Shown piece by piece: positions 1 to 11,815 of a stretch of 64,000 nucleotides of DNA. The notes beneath the pieces are model-generated. The model was not told the DNA's origin and ran no database searches. It was given only the letters and a program-made list of their open reading frames with translations. Made by a program: the position numbers and the translations under genes. The DNA comes from Bactrocera neohumeralis (Eukaryota; Arthropoda; Insecta; Diptera; Tephritidae), in contig NW_026089624.1 of the NCBI RefSeq assembly GCF_024586455.1, positions 1,065,320-1,129,319 of the forward strand, in the 5' to 3' direction. How positions within the stretch are numbered: the stretch's first letter is position 1; every line of letters begins with the position of its first letter.

Positions 1-2
1 TC

Positions 3-859
3 ACAATAAATTCAGAAATTTTTAAAATAATAACAGAATTAACTGACACATTTAATAATATTAAAGGTGATACCACAAACAGGAAAATTAAAAGAAAACG
101 AAGTCAATATGTTATACATGAACTGCAAAATTTAATAAATGCAATAACTTTTGGTAAAATTGGAGTTTTAAATGCAACAGTTTTACATTTTGATGAACTA
201 AAAAACATAACATATTACCAACACGGTATAATGACCATAACTGAATTAATGGACATTTCTAAATTTAAAATAGCCCAAAAAGGGGACATAATTATAATTT
301 ATATTAAATACCCTTAAATAGAACTAACATGTAAGTACTATGATCTAAAAGCCATAGCTCAATTAGATGGTAAGCTTATTATTGACCAGAACATATTTTT
401 TTTTAATATTCAACATTGTAAAACAGAAATTTCAAAAACCTGTTGTAAGCTAAATAAAAAAGCACATCTTTGTCAGAAATTTTAAACAAAAAAAAGGAAA
501 ATGTAAGAAATTAAGAGAAAAAACTTGCAAATTGAAGAAATTAAACCAGGAGCGATATTAGTTTCAGGTAAAAATATTGTAGACAATCAAACATTGATTG
601 GAACATATTTAATAACATTTGAAAATAATACTGTCATAAATAATCAAACTTATGAAAACATTGAAACATAAATTTGGAATTATCTAAAAAATAACCATAT
701 AAATAATTTTGAAATTTTAGAATCTATCGAAACAATTAATAAGCTGTTAAAATTAGATATGATAAATATTTTAGTTGAACGGAACAAGAACATCACAGTT
801 CATTCATTTTTTTGGTACATGATTTTAATCTTGAGAATACTTCTTATAACTTACATAAT
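3..859 (+). pseudogene. Insect errantivirus env-like relic (3' part of env)
   Basis: Three blocks of an envelope-type glycoprotein gene of the insect endogenous retrovirus (errantivirus, gypsy/17.6/ZAM group) type can be read on the plus strand, interrupted by stops. The first block (3-317) has a basic KRKR stretch that looks like a furin cleavage site, followed by a region with a GELMDIS-like segment. The middle is full of stops. The last block (759-859) is an amphipathic stretch and a hydrophobic membrane anchor. The reading frame is cut off by the hAT-like element starting at 860. In the family, this protein would lie in the envelope and drive membrane fusion; this copy cannot code for it. 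No LTR was found beside it. The family call rests on pattern recognition of the domain order. Confidence 0.6.
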
Positions 860-3391
860 CAGTGGCGGACTTGCAGTCCTAGCCGCTCTAGGCCCCAGGC
901 CATGTGCCGTCCCGTTCTCAGCACCCATCATTATAGACTAAAGACGTAATTCATGAATTTACTTTATTCCCATTTTTAATTGATTCAGAAAATTGTTTAA
1001 ATAAAAGCTAGCGGATAAAGCTAGTTTATAATATTTTCCGAGATTTCAGGGATGATTGGACATTTAAATAAAACATTTGAAAATGGTTTTGGGTTTTGTT
1101 TTTAATAAAATAAATGTTTAACTCGTACAATGTGTTACAAAACTCGTCTGCACTTAAGCGCAGCAAAACCATTAATCAAATCTTCGCAAAGCAAGATCGT
1201 TTAACCTATGCTCCGTCATTGTTGTGCGTAAATAGTTTTTCACTCTCCGCAAACAAGAAAACGATCTTTCTCACACACACATACGAAGAGCAATATCCAC
1301 GTTTGGGTAAATGGTTTGAAGACCTTCGGTTCGTAACCATTACAACAAACTGACTGCACTCCTTCGCTCCTCATTTTTTATGCTGCAATGAGAACGAAAA
1401 TGAAGACATTCTTCTGTAAAATCGTCTTCTAAGTCATTAGAATAAATCATTTGCAATGCCTTGGCCTTATCTTCGACTTCTGAGATGTTTAGATTCGTCA
1501 GGTTGGTAATAAAGTAAAATTCATTGTAGAGTAATTTATAAGCATCCCGACGTCTTTTCAGTTCTTCTGACAATGTATCAATTACTACTAAAAAAGTATT
1601 TATTCTAAAATTTTCACGGCCATTTTTTTGTTGCATCTCTTCACCTGTATTTGTCTCGCCAGGAAGCAGCTTACGCTTTCGATTGCGTCGAAAATCTTTT
1701 CCATATTCCTGTACGAGGGGCAGTTTTTCGCTTTTTATCGAAATCATCGAAATTCTCTCTTGTTTCGCCAACAAAATGTATTAAAGCCTCATACAGTTCT
1801 ATGACAATGGTAATGTCAATTTCCACACTCTGAAGTTTTTTACTTGTGGCGTTAATGCGATCTAGTAAACATCCCCAAAAAACAGCCATGAGGGCCGTTT
1901 CAAAACGTTCCAGCTTCAAACGAATGCCTCTTGCTTCGCATATAACGGTTGTCTTCTGTTGTGTGTCATTTTCGATGGTGACTAGCGCTTTATGGATTTC
2001 ATTCCAGGATTCGCGTAAACTTTTGCATGCGTCTGCACGAGCTGACCAACGAGTCGTTGATAGACTTTTGACGGTGAAATGGGTTTGAAGGAGTTCCCAA
2101 CGCTGAGTTGTCGCTGCTCTTGGAGTAGAGAAAAGAACGAACAAACCTCTTGGCTGCTTTCAGCTGCACATTCACCTACTAAATTCAGCGAGTGCTGAAC
2201 AGGAACATAGTCGGCAAGGGGTGAAATTTCCTTTATTTTACCTTGCAGGTTCCTGTAATTGCCTGACATGTTAGCTCCGTTGTCAAATGATTGCCCGCGG
2301 TAGTTTGAAATATCAACTCCCAATTCAGCTAAAGTTTAAGTAACAGCATCTGTCGTTTATTGCATTTGTGGCCTGTGTTTGGAATAAACTTGAGAAACCG
2401 TTCTACATGGTATCCATTAGGCAGGACATATCTGATTACATAAGTGAGCTGGTCTACGTGAGATATATCCGGTGTCGAGTCAATGATCAGAGAAAAATAT
2501 TTTGCTGTTAATATTTCCATTACAATTGTTTCCAAAACTTTGTTTCCCATAAGTCGAATGAACTCTTCGCATGTTGTTGAAGAAAGATAACTCGTAAATC
2601 CTGAGTTTGGATTTCCATAACGTGTAATGTGTTTAGCTAAGAACGGATCGAACTCGGCGATAAGCTCTAAGGACATTAAATAATTTTCATTGTGGATTGA
2701 TCCAAATTTTTCGTTGTGTCCTCTGAAAGGCAAACCAGGTGATGCAAGTGCTTTTACGCATGCAACTACTCTTTTCAGAATGTTTTTCCAGTAATTTATT
2801 TCTTCATCTAATTGCATTGTTAATGCGCGGTCAATGCGATCTAACACGTTGCTTCGTTCTTTCATATGCAGAACAGATAACTTGTGAGTAGGCGAATTCT
2901 CATGAGTTGACACTCGATGATATGAATTTTTCCAGTCATTGAAACCTTCATTTTTGTCGAACTGACTCTCCCCGCCATTAAAAAGCAAACAAGGACCACA
3001 AAAAACACATCCAGTACTTTTGGAATAAATTAGCCTCTTTCGTGGAACTTTTTCACCATTTAAAAGCTGACGTTCGAATAAATGACCGCACGCGCGTCCG
3101 CATGAGCTTGACTGACATGCGCGTAATAACAATAGGTTAGGTACATAAGTACCTATTCTTCCTAGATACTTTATATGTATGTACGATGTACGAAATTATT
3201 TATACTTTGATACGAAAAATTGTGATTTAGGAATATATATATGTATAAGCATACGGTTAAGATATTTTGCATTTGAGTTATTTCTTGTTAATTTTGTTGT
3301 TATCAGTGATTTTTTTGGCACGATTTGCCGCCCTTAATATCTGACCGCCCTAGGCCCGGGCCTACTGGGCCTTAGGGCAAATCCGCCACTG
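860..3391 (-). mobile_element. hAT-like DNA transposon, copy 1 (ZMYM/DUF4371 type)
   Basis: The element begins CAGTGGCGGA and ends with the inverse TCCGCCACTG, and the next 30 or so bases at each end are CG-rich (CTAGGCCC). A second copy lies at 14329-16600. The 8 bases on the left (TACATAAT) and right (ATAACAAC) do not match, so no target duplication is visible here, unlike copy 2. The element holds one minus-strand transposase relic. Confidence 0.85.
1130..3132 (-). pseudogene. hAT-like transposase relic, copy 1
   Basis: Read on the minus strand in several frames. From the N terminus (3132) it shows a cysteine-rich TTF-type zinc finger (CVFCGPCLLF), a DUF4371-like core (LPFRGHNEKFG, LIIDSTPDISHVDQLTY), a region with QSFDNGANMSG and SLNLVGECA, and a charged helical stretch (ends about 1340). 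The C-terminal hAT dimerisation domain is present only in part: compared with copy 2, about 36 bases and about 25 bases are missing near 1180 and 1270, which removes the SNCTGERSF-type segment. At least three frameshifts are present (near 2330, 2000-2140 and 1700). In this family the protein cuts and joins the element through the terminal repeats in the nucleus. This copy keeps the N-terminal zinc finger that copy 2 has lost. Confidence 0.82.
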
Positions 3392-3459
3392 ATAACAACA
3401 CATAAGTATGTATATATCAATTTTCCAAGCTGTCTTCTTTCTTTCTGGCAACCGATATC

Positions 3460-4145
3460 CCATGCACGTTTATATACTCTTGCACGGTGGTACGTAGCAA
3501 CTAAACGAAATAGATACAGGGTTATATATGTATATATAAATGATCAGGGTGACGAGAAAAGTTGAAATCCGGTTGACTGTCTCTCTGTCCGTCCATCTGT
3601 GCAAGCTGTAATTTGAGTAAAAGTTGAGAAATCTCGATGAAACTAGGTATGTGAGTCCCTTAAGTACAAAAAAAATATTGTGCATATCTCCTAAACCGCC
3701 TAAGCTACAACAACCAAATTTGCTTAGTACAAATCTTATAGGAACTTCTACCGACAGCGTGAAAATGGGAGAAAATGAAAGATAACCCCGCTCACTCCCC
3801 ATATAACGCTGCTGTTAAAGACTACTAAAAGCGCGATAAATCAATAACTAAATACGCCAGAGATATTAAATTGTATCACCGACATGGTATGAGAAAGCTG
3901 TAACGGAGACAATGTCAAAATTGTACTATGGGCGTAGCACCGCCCACTTTTAGGTAGGTGAAATCCCATATCTCCAGGCCCGACCAACCGATTTCGACAA
4001 AATTTAGTACGTTGCATTTTTATGCCACGTTGTTAAAATGGACGAAATCGGACAACAACTACGCCTACTTCCCAAATAGCACAATTTTAAATTAAACTTG
4101 ATTCGTTCAGTTTCAAGAAACAAAAAATATAACGGGATAAAACCA
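3460..4145. repeat. Interspersed noncoding repeat, family A, copy 1
   Basis: This stretch shares landmarks with 57530-58175 and, more loosely, with 4981-5150 and 47660-48640: an ATGATCAGGGTGACGAGAAA motif, AAGTTGAAATCCG, several GGGCGTGGC/GCCCACTT boxes, and 'ACGAAATCGGACAACAACTACGCC' shortened here to its pattern. It starts with a TATACTCTTGC segment. No open frame is convincing. I recognise it only as a common fly-type dispersed repeat; its class is not clear. Confidence 0.6.
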
Positions 4146-4368
4146 AAATTTGTTTAAGAAATTAAAAACTAAAGAAAAATACAAAATATTTTTAAATAAG
4201 CAGAATACTTACATATTAATAAAAGTTATTGCCGACAAAGTAAAAATATCAAAATGCAATGTCACAACAGACGCGATTAGAGAAATTAGAGCAGCGATAG
4301 TCTATCTAAAATATCACACAAAAAAAATCAAAATTCTACAAACTTTTATGTCCTTCCTGTTTTCGGTA

Positions 4369-4668
4369 ACCATGCGCATTGATCATTGGCAACGCCGAAT
4401 ACCGATGAGCTGTACGAGATATACGACGACATTGACATACTTCAGCAAATTAAGAGACAGCGGCTACGATGGCTAGGTCATGTTGTCCGAATGAATAAAA
4501 CACTCCTGCTCTGAGAGTGATCGACCCTCCGGGGAAAGCAGAGGAAAAGGACGACCTCCATTCCGTTGGAGAGATCTGGTGAAGAACGACCTGGCTACAC
4601 TTGGAATTTCCAATTGACAAGGAAGAACGACTGGCGCGTAATTGGTGTCTACGCCAATAGAGAAGAGG
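4369..4668 (+). pseudogene. RTE-like LINE, 3' end fragment
   Basis: The plus strand reads the C-terminal tail of the same LINE family found at 8848, 39056 and 44425: a DELYEIYDDID-like start, then RQRLRWLGHVV, then a PRSGKAEEKDDLH-type segment (normally GRGRPPLRWKDQVEKDL), and it ends in the GTCTACGCCAATA sequence that marks the family's 3' untranslated end. It is 5' truncated and frameshifted. The family copies itself by target-primed reverse transcription; this copy cannot. Confidence 0.8.
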
Positions 4669-7123
4669 AATAATATTTGTGATATGTGCTAATGTTTTGT
4701 TTTGTATTTTATTGCGAAAATGTCACAAATGTGAAAGTGTGTAATGAGATGCGAAGGCGGACAACATATTGTAACGGATTTCTCGATAAATCGTCTACGA
4801 TGTAACTCACTTTTTAGTTCGATCACTTAATTGTTAAATAAAACCCCAATTTAACAGATGCACATCTATCTTAAATCCCTGTTCCACCAACTTCACGCTT
4901 TACCACTCATTATCCGAATTAACAACTTTTTACTTATGCCTCATTTGCTCTTATCACGGAAAGTAGTCCTGGCCTCGCCTTCTTATACGTTTAGTGTTCT
5001 CTTAAACTACTAAAGCTGCAACAACCGAATTCGCTTAGCGTAAATATTGTAGGAACTCCTTCCGATACTGTGAAAATGAATGATGACTCTCCCTATATCA
5101 CGGTACGGCCAAAGACACTACATTTTATTTCCAAGATGGTATGACATAAGTAATATCGGTAACGCGCTAATTGCTTCAATGGTAGTGTAGAAATTGCAAA
5201 ATATCCAAAACTTGTTTTAAAATACCCAATCGATTTTGTTCGACAGTGGCAACATTGGCAAATGGTAGAAAAAATGTGAACGATTTTCGTATCAGTCATC
5301 CATGACAACAAGACGACTTCACCGCAGCAGGCTTGCAGTTGCTGCTGCCGTTAAATTAAAAACATTTCTAATTTTGCCGACGGCAATGGACTGCTGTAGT
5401 GTTGTCGCTAAGTCTAACAGTATTTTACCAACAGAAGCATAAAATAGCCATGATTATTCTTGGTAATAACAATTCATAATTTAAAACAAATGAATTGACC
5501 TATTTACCTGTTTTTTGCACTAAAAATTTTGCTTTTAATAAAACATTAAAAAATTCAACAGTTTTAGTATATCAACAGCACACATGTACACATTCAGTTG
5601 GGTGATATGTCGCTGCCGTACGCAAAGTGTTCAAGAAGTTGACTTCAAGACGAAATTTGCAGACAAGAAAATTTAGCTGTCGTGCAGACGTTTTTTGTTC
5701 CATCAGTCTGCAATAGGCAATGGAATGAACACGTTAGTGCGGACGGATATTCATATTTGACGCAAATTAAACTAATTCTTACTCGATAAAATATCATATA
5801 GTCTCTTTTTTGTATAACAAATTGACCAACTATAATCTAATGGCCACTCACCCTGGCATACTACTAACTTTGATACAATAGGGGTATTCTCTTGCCTTGC
5901 AAAACCCTTGCACGGTGCACGAATTGCAAAATTTTCCACAGGGTGCAAAGGCACAACAACAAACACACGCAGAAAATTATTTACAATGGCTGTAAAATAT
6001 GTCAGACCAAAACCCATGTTTATGTTTGTGCAATGACATTTTACATAAAGACATATTACGCCGTTAAATTGTTGAGGAAGGAAAGCTTTAAATAGATTTT
6101 ACAATTTCTACTTAAGTTTTTTGTTAAGAATGAATTCAGAAAGTGCGCCCATTCACAATAGTCATTCTCAATAAACTGAGCGAATCAGCCGTTCATATAT
6201 CACTACATTCTGCAATGGGTGCCCTCTTAACCTTGCATATTCCAGTATAGGATTTTTTCATTTTATGTCATCGTGCAATCTTGCAAGAGCAAGAGAATCC
6301 CCCTAATCATTTGCACGTGCACACATTCAGTCCGGCATACTATACCCGCTGATTCGCTTTGCCACAGTGTAAACGCAATAACACGATTTTATTTTGTGAG
6401 AGTCTTTTGCTTGTGGGCGTACCCAACCCTGATAATAGTCTGTAGTATAAATATTTTCGATCTTCGGTAGACTTTACCCTGTATGAATGGTCAGCATGTG
6501 AGGAACTCTGATTGAGTAGGTGAGCACGAAATAAAATACAGCCAGTGGGAACGCCGTTACCTTAAATTTTGTGAATCTGTTTCATTCTTTATTTACATAA
6601 TTACCAGAGATAAAGCGATGCCCAACTGTCACTGGAAATGTGAGAACCGCCCACCTACCAAACTTTGACAGTTGACTGGATCTGGTATATTTTGACGTTT
6701 TGCCATTGGAATGACTGGAACTGCCAGATTGAAATTATACCAAAAATTTGTGTGAACAGAGGGATTTATTGCCGCCGTTCAAGATCACTAATAAAAAATC
6801 AAAATCATAGAAACTGTGACATTTAAATATATGTATTTCATGAAACGTTTTGCAATGTGATTAATTTTTAATTACCAATGATTAAAAACATTTATTACTT
6901 GAGAACTAACAAGCTTAATTAAATTTATTAAGTACTGAAAGATCAAAAGTCAGCTGTTTTAATGTATCATAAAATCATAAAAAAGGATTTAAGTAGTTTC
7001 GCCATATATTAAAAGTCCAATATATAATTTGCAATCGTAATAAATGTTGGGTGCTTTAATTTTAATGCCTAAAAATTATTATTTTTCCTGATCTAGCTAC
7101 AATGAAAAATTATATAAAAACGC
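4669..7123. other. No gene recognised; unique-looking AT-rich DNA
   Basis: About 2.4 kb without a convincing coding region. A fragment of family A repeat lies at about 4981-5150. A 9-bp inverted pair, CAACTGTCA and TGACAGTTG, occurs around 6630 and 6668. Open frames here are short, have no recognisable motif and are likely chance. I see nothing else. Confidence 0.5.
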
Positions 7124-7649
7124 TTAATTTGAGGCGCTCTCACACTGGAATAAGTTAGGCATCTCTTTATCCCTGCAAGTACTTTCGTACTTCCTGATTT
7201 ATTTATTGCCCTACAAGGCGGGGTATCCAATTCACAAAAACATTTAGAAAATTGTAAGAGTAGCAACTTTCGTCATAAAAAATTTTTGAATGTGTAAGAA
7301 TGAGACGCACATATTGATAATGAATCCGTTAAAAATTGCCGCCATTGAATCGCCAATCGAAACAAAAATTTTAAGCATTGTAAATGATTTCAAGAGCCTA
7401 ACATGATTTGAAGAGCGCCAGGTAAGTTGCTAATATTTTATTAATTAAAATTATAAGCTTTTCAGAAAAAGAAAAACCGAATAATTGGAAGAAGAAGTAT
7501 TAAATAAATTTGATATATTATTGAAATTTCATGCAGCCACACATCCTCGGTAAATCAAATAATCCTACAAATACCATGCAACAATTCGTAATAATATTCG
7601 GTTAGGTTTGGGTGAGTCTCAGTGTGAAATATAATGCGCTATACCAAAG

Positions 7650-8002
7650 ATGGATAAGAATGAACAAACATGTCTCATATTAGAGAGTTTAGCTAGTAAT
7701 CTCAACATTCGACTGGACTCCGTATTATTTGAAAATTTATGTTATAACATTTGGTGTAAGTGAAAAATGTGTGCAAAGTGATTAACACTACCATTATTAT
7801 TGATTGTGGCGTTATGTATGTATGTACCTCGTGTTACAAAGCGTTTTTATTGTTTTCTCTTTTACTTATTTTTTTAGTTTCGACAATAGTGATAACCAAA
7901 CATTCGGCATTCAAATGTTTGGTTAGTGATACGCTTCTACAGCCGACATTGAGAACCTTGGTGAAAAGGTCGCGCAGAGTTCGGGTGAATCTGATACACA
8001 GG
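7650..8002 (+). pseudogene. Possible 5' exons of a decayed host gene
   Basis: An ATG at 7650 in a good context (CCAAAGATGG) opens 35 codons (MDKNEQTCLILESLASN...) that end at a GGTGTAAGTG splice-donor-like sequence (GT at 7754 or 7756). A pyrimidine-rich tract with TTTTTTTAG follows at 7868-7877. Using the 7754 donor, the frame runs on as CFDNSDNQTFGIQMFG, meets TAG TGA, then continues as protein-like sequence (ADIENLGEKVAQSSGE) up to CAG|GTAGGC near 8002, another donor-like site. The two stops mean it is not functional as read. It may be the front of the MYND relic that follows; no domain was recognised in it. Confidence 0.35.
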
Positions 8003-8162
8003 TAGGCATAGCTGCGTAATGCTTAATTTAACTATTTATTTATTATTTACTTAGTGTTTTTTATGTGCTTTTAGATGATACTCAACCCTTTCCAATTAGC
8101 TGGTGTGTCGTTAAATAACATAACATTATATGTACATAAGTATTTGATTATATATTATTCCT

Positions 8163-8420
8163 AAAAATGTGGACAAGGATGTATGCGACCTTTACAAAGA
8201 CTTGTATAAAATGTGCGTCGCTTCACCAATAACAATGCATACTTGTTTGTAGTGTCTTTGCCAGAATACGATCCAACAACACCATGGTCCATACTGTAAA
8301 GTTGCATACTGTTCCGAAGATTATCGTATGGAGGCTTTAAATAAATACCATGGAGTTGCTTGTATGGGTGCTTTCCACTCAAACGACACACACCCAAAAA
8401 ATGCATTGAATGAAATATAG
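8163..8420 (+). pseudogene. Decayed MYND zinc-finger (SMYD-like) exon
   Basis: An 86-codon frame ending in TAG at 8418-8420 carries a MYND-type finger at 8243-8363: C-L-stop-C, then GPYCKVAYCSEDYRMEAL, then NKYHGVAC. MYND fingers of SMYD proteins have CxxC, CxxxxYCSxxCxxxxW/AxxYHxxxC. Here one cysteine (after YCSED) has become tyrosine and a stop sits inside the first CxxC, so it cannot work. In the family, the MYND finger sits beside a SET methyltransferase domain and binds proline-rich partners. No SET domain is visible downstream; the sequence is cut by the LINE at 8848. It is the only part of the window that resembles a non-transposon gene. Confidence 0.5.
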
Positions 8421-8847
8421 AAGTAGGAGCAAACAAATAACTAGCACAACACATCTTTTAACATTTTCGATACTTCCAGAAAACGCAAACTGGTACAATT
8501 ATGTTATTTGTTCGCTTAAGGCTTTCTATAACCAAAGCAACAAAAAAGAACAGTTTCTCCAATCACTTCAATAATTCCAATCGCTAGTAGTGAATACAGA
8601 ACAAAACATATGTATATCACAAAATGTTGGGTGAACACTTTCAATAACTATAACTTTTTGTAGCAATTTGTACAGCATTTACGGACGAGCAATTAGGTGC
8701 TGTAAGTAATGTTCCCTAAAATTGGTTAACATTTATTATTATTATATTTAAATAACTTAATACAAATTGTTCTATATTAATTTGAAACATTATTGTTAAA
8801 TTAGCTTACATGAGAGAAAATTGTGTGAATATTAAGAATTTTATTTA

Positions 8848-10345
8848 CTGGCGTAGAAACCGCTTACGCGGTTATAACCGAGTTAACAACAGCGCGCCAG
8901 TCGTTTCTTCTTTTCGTTTTTGCAAGGTGGCGCCAATTGGAGATTCCAAGCGAAGCCAGATCCTTCTCCACCTGGTCCTTCCAACGGAGTGGAGGTCTTC
9001 CTCTTCCTCTGCTTCTCCCGGCGGATACTGCGTCGAATACTTTCAGAGCTGGAGTGTATTCGTCCATCCGGACAACATGACCTAGCCAACGTAGCCGCTG
9101 TCTTTTAATTCGCTGAACTATGTCGATGTCGTCGTATAACTCATACTGCTCATCGCTCCATCGAATGCGATATTCGCCGTGGCCAATGCGCAAAGGACCA
9201 TAAATCTTTCGCAGAACTTTTCTCCAACACTCGCAACCTCGCCTTATCAGCTGTTGTCATCGTCCAAGCCTCTGCACCATATAGCAGGACCAAAATAATG
9301 AGAGAAAGGAAACATTTCGTCTTGCCCTCGTTCACTGCCAGACCCATTTGCTTCGATGCCTTATGCTTTCTGGAGAAAGCAGAACTAACGACGTGGTTGT
9401 TAAATCTAATGATATCAATATCATCAGCACACGCCAGCAGCTGAACACTCTTATTGAGATTGTACCTTCTCGGTTTAGTTCTGCAGCTCGAATTATTTCT
9501 CCAGAAGTAGGTTGAAGAAGTCACACGAAAGGGACTCGCCTTGTCTGAAACCTCGTTTGGTAGCTTTTGGTGTAGCTCGATGTCAGTTTATACAGCCGTA
9601 TAAGTTTTGCGGGGATACCAAATTCAGACATCACGGCATAGAGGCAGCTCCTTTTCGTGCTGTCGAGAGCAGCTTTGAAATCAACGAAGAGGTGGTGTGT
9701 GTCGATTCACCTTTCACGGGTCTTTTCCAAGATTTGGCGCATGGTGAATATGTGGTCCGTTGTTGATTTGCCAGGTCTAAAGCCACACTGATAAGGTCTG
9801 ATCAGTTTGTTGATAATGGGCTTTAATCTTTCACACAATACGAGTTGTTGAGGAGCCTTATCGACGATAGTTGGCGGAGATTGTGTGGTCTCCCTTTTTG
9901 TGGATTGGGCAGAGCACACTTAAATTCTAACTTTTGGGCATGCTTTCGTCCGACCATATTTTGCAAAGAAGCTGATGCATGCTCTTTATCAGTTCTTCGC
10001 CACCGTGTGTGAATAGCTCGAGCGGCAATCCATCGTCCCCCGCCGCGTTGTTGTTCATCATACAGGTAATTGCTATTCGAAATTATTCACGGTCGGGCAA
10101 AGCAACGTCTGCTCCGTCGTCATCATCGATTGGGGAATCTGGTTCGCCTTCTCCCTGCGTTATGCTTGCACTGCGTTTTAGCATGCTGGGGAAGTGTTCC
10201 CTCCATAAGTTTAGTATGCTCTGGGCATCGGTCACTAGATCACCGTGTCTTCCGTCTATCACATCATGATCGATCTGGTTGGGGGTTTTTCGATCCGGAG
10301 ACAGCCAGGTAGCTTGGCGCAAATCAGCGGAGGTGTTAATTACTG
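8848..10345 (-). pseudogene. RTE-like LINE, degraded copy
   Basis: Minus-strand relic in four or more frames. From the 3' end (8848, TGGCGTAGAAACC) it reads the RLRWLGHVVRMDE tail (8864-9193), the region with LLYGAEAWTM (9150-9524), a stretch with CADDIDII in place of YADDIDII, and the GFRPGKSTTDHIFTMRQILE segment (9707-9919). It then crosses the spacer toward the endonuclease (10083-10352). Near 10310 it jumps over about 270 bases present in the 44425 copy. It is inactive. The LINE lies within the TTAA-flanked interval and interrupts what follows the MYND relic. Confidence 0.85.
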
Positions 10346-10639
10346 ATAACATAAAGGTGACCCGTTATTAGCTTTTACCCGTCTTATAAAGTAGATATTG
10401 TACGATTAAATTAAGTATAATGGACCCAAAAATCTTCATTTCAATGTCTTTAAATAAAATGTAATTTATAATACCATAAAACATTTATAATGACGAAACA
10501 TTTAGTTCAATGGCATGACAAGGTGTGATGTTGTTTCGTTTTTGTTCCGTCAAAGACCAGTGTGAGAGCGGCTCCAAATTAACTTTTCTTTTCTTTTCTT
10601 TCTTTTGCATTGAAGGCAGATCAGACAAAATACTTGTTT

Positions 10640-11610
10640 TTGGGTATTTAAATTAAAGGTAGGTAGGTAGGAGGGCAGCCTTGTTGTATTTCGGGCTCAA
10701 TTAGCCCTAGCTGTGCCATTTTGGTGGACTAGTCGTAGATCTGCTACCACGTTTCATCTTCTCTTTCAAACCTTTTTGTGGTTTCGATGAAGCAGCCTCG
10801 GCAGATGTTGTTGTAGGGCATACCCATTTTGGACGCATGTTCTTCAAATGGCCAATGCCCTGTTCCTGGACCTATTTAATAATTATTTAGTTCTTTTCTT
10901 GTCATATGTTGGCCATATCTGTTTAGCTACATTGCATTTTGCGTCTATTGAAATTCAGCATTGGGAGAATGTAGTCTGATTTATTGATGTTTACACGGAG
11001 TTCGTTTAGGATATCTTTATCTCCATAGTTCTTCTGATTCTAGCCTCCCAATTCTTTTATTCTTATTGCAGAGCATGCTGCTATTTGGTAAATATATGTC
11101 AATAGGTAGCTGGTGCAGCATTATATTAAGCGCGTCAGTCGGACATGACTTGATTGCACCAGTATCACCTGCACATGCTGCTCCTTGTACTCCATTTAAT
11201 TTTCTAAAGTTGTATTGTTTCTTTAGCGCTGGCCACCATACCAGTGCTCCATATGTATGTATAGGTCTTATGACCGCCGTATGCATCCACATGATTAAAC
11301 TAGATTTAAGGCTCCAATTTTTACTGACGATTCTCTTGCAAGTGTAGTAGGCCGTATATGCTTTATTTATTCCTTTTCTGTATTTATTTTCCAGGACAAT
11401 TTGGTGTCAATCTCCACCCCTAAGTATTTAGCTGAGGGGATAGAGAGAGTATTGTACCATTTAGCACGGAAAGTTGATATCGGGGGATTTTGGTTTTGCT
11501 TGTGAACAGCATCAACTCTGTTTTATTAGGATTAACACCTAGTCCATTGTTTTTAGCCCATAGGTGTAACCGGCGTAGTGCTCTAGTAGCTAGTAGTCTA
11601 GGGTTTTAGA
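10640..11610 (-). pseudogene. LOA/I-like LINE fragment (ORF2 C-terminal part)
   Basis: Minus-strand frames give LRRLHLWAKNNGLGVNPNKTEL (11520-11590, shown here only in part), AKYLGVEIDTKLSWK, then MHTAVIRPIHTYGALVWWPAL (11017-11292), and a late GHWPFEEHASKMGMPYNNICRGC segment near 10800. This order, reverse transcriptase thumb then RNase H or tail, is that of LOA/I-type non-LTR elements. Frameshifts separate the pieces. The 3' end borders a GGTAGGTAGGTAGG run at about 10650. The clade is tentative. Confidence 0.65.
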
Positions 11611-11629
11611 TAGCGTCATTCGGGCAAAC

Positions 11630-11815
11630 AAAATATTCCCTAGCGGTTGTGAGCGATGACCCCACAGCACCGAAAAGTATCGTTTTGCGGAAGTACAATC
11701 CCCCTCTCACCAGGATTACAGACACTCAACCGATATTATGACGCCCTACAGTACCCATTGATTTACTGGAGGGGACAAGAGGTAATCACATTAAATCTCT
11801 CAAGCCCTTACAAAT
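11630..11815 (+). pseudogene. Helitron Rep/helicase fragment
   Basis: The plus strand reads VLRKYNPPLTRITDTQ, then, one frame over, GLQTLNRYYDALQYPLIYWRG. This matches the segment ahead of the Rep domain of insect Helitrons (consensus -RAYDALQYPLMF-). One frameshift lies near 11720. No Helitron end was found close by. Confidence 0.65.

Larger units (their letters stand above)
7124..10582. mobile_element. Possible TTAA-flanked DNA element (inverted pair)
   Basis: A 25-bp sequence at 7124-7148 (TTAATTTGAGGCGCTCTCAC followed by ACTGG) is repeated in inverse at 10557-10582 with one mismatch and one inserted base. Homology stops outside the TTAA on both sides. TTAA is the duplication made by piggyBac and Kolobok elements, so the pair could mark a non-autonomous element that holds the MYND relic and a later LINE. 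The terminal bases are not the usual CCC of piggyBac, and no transposase of such an element is inside, so this is a hypothesis. Confidence 0.35.
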
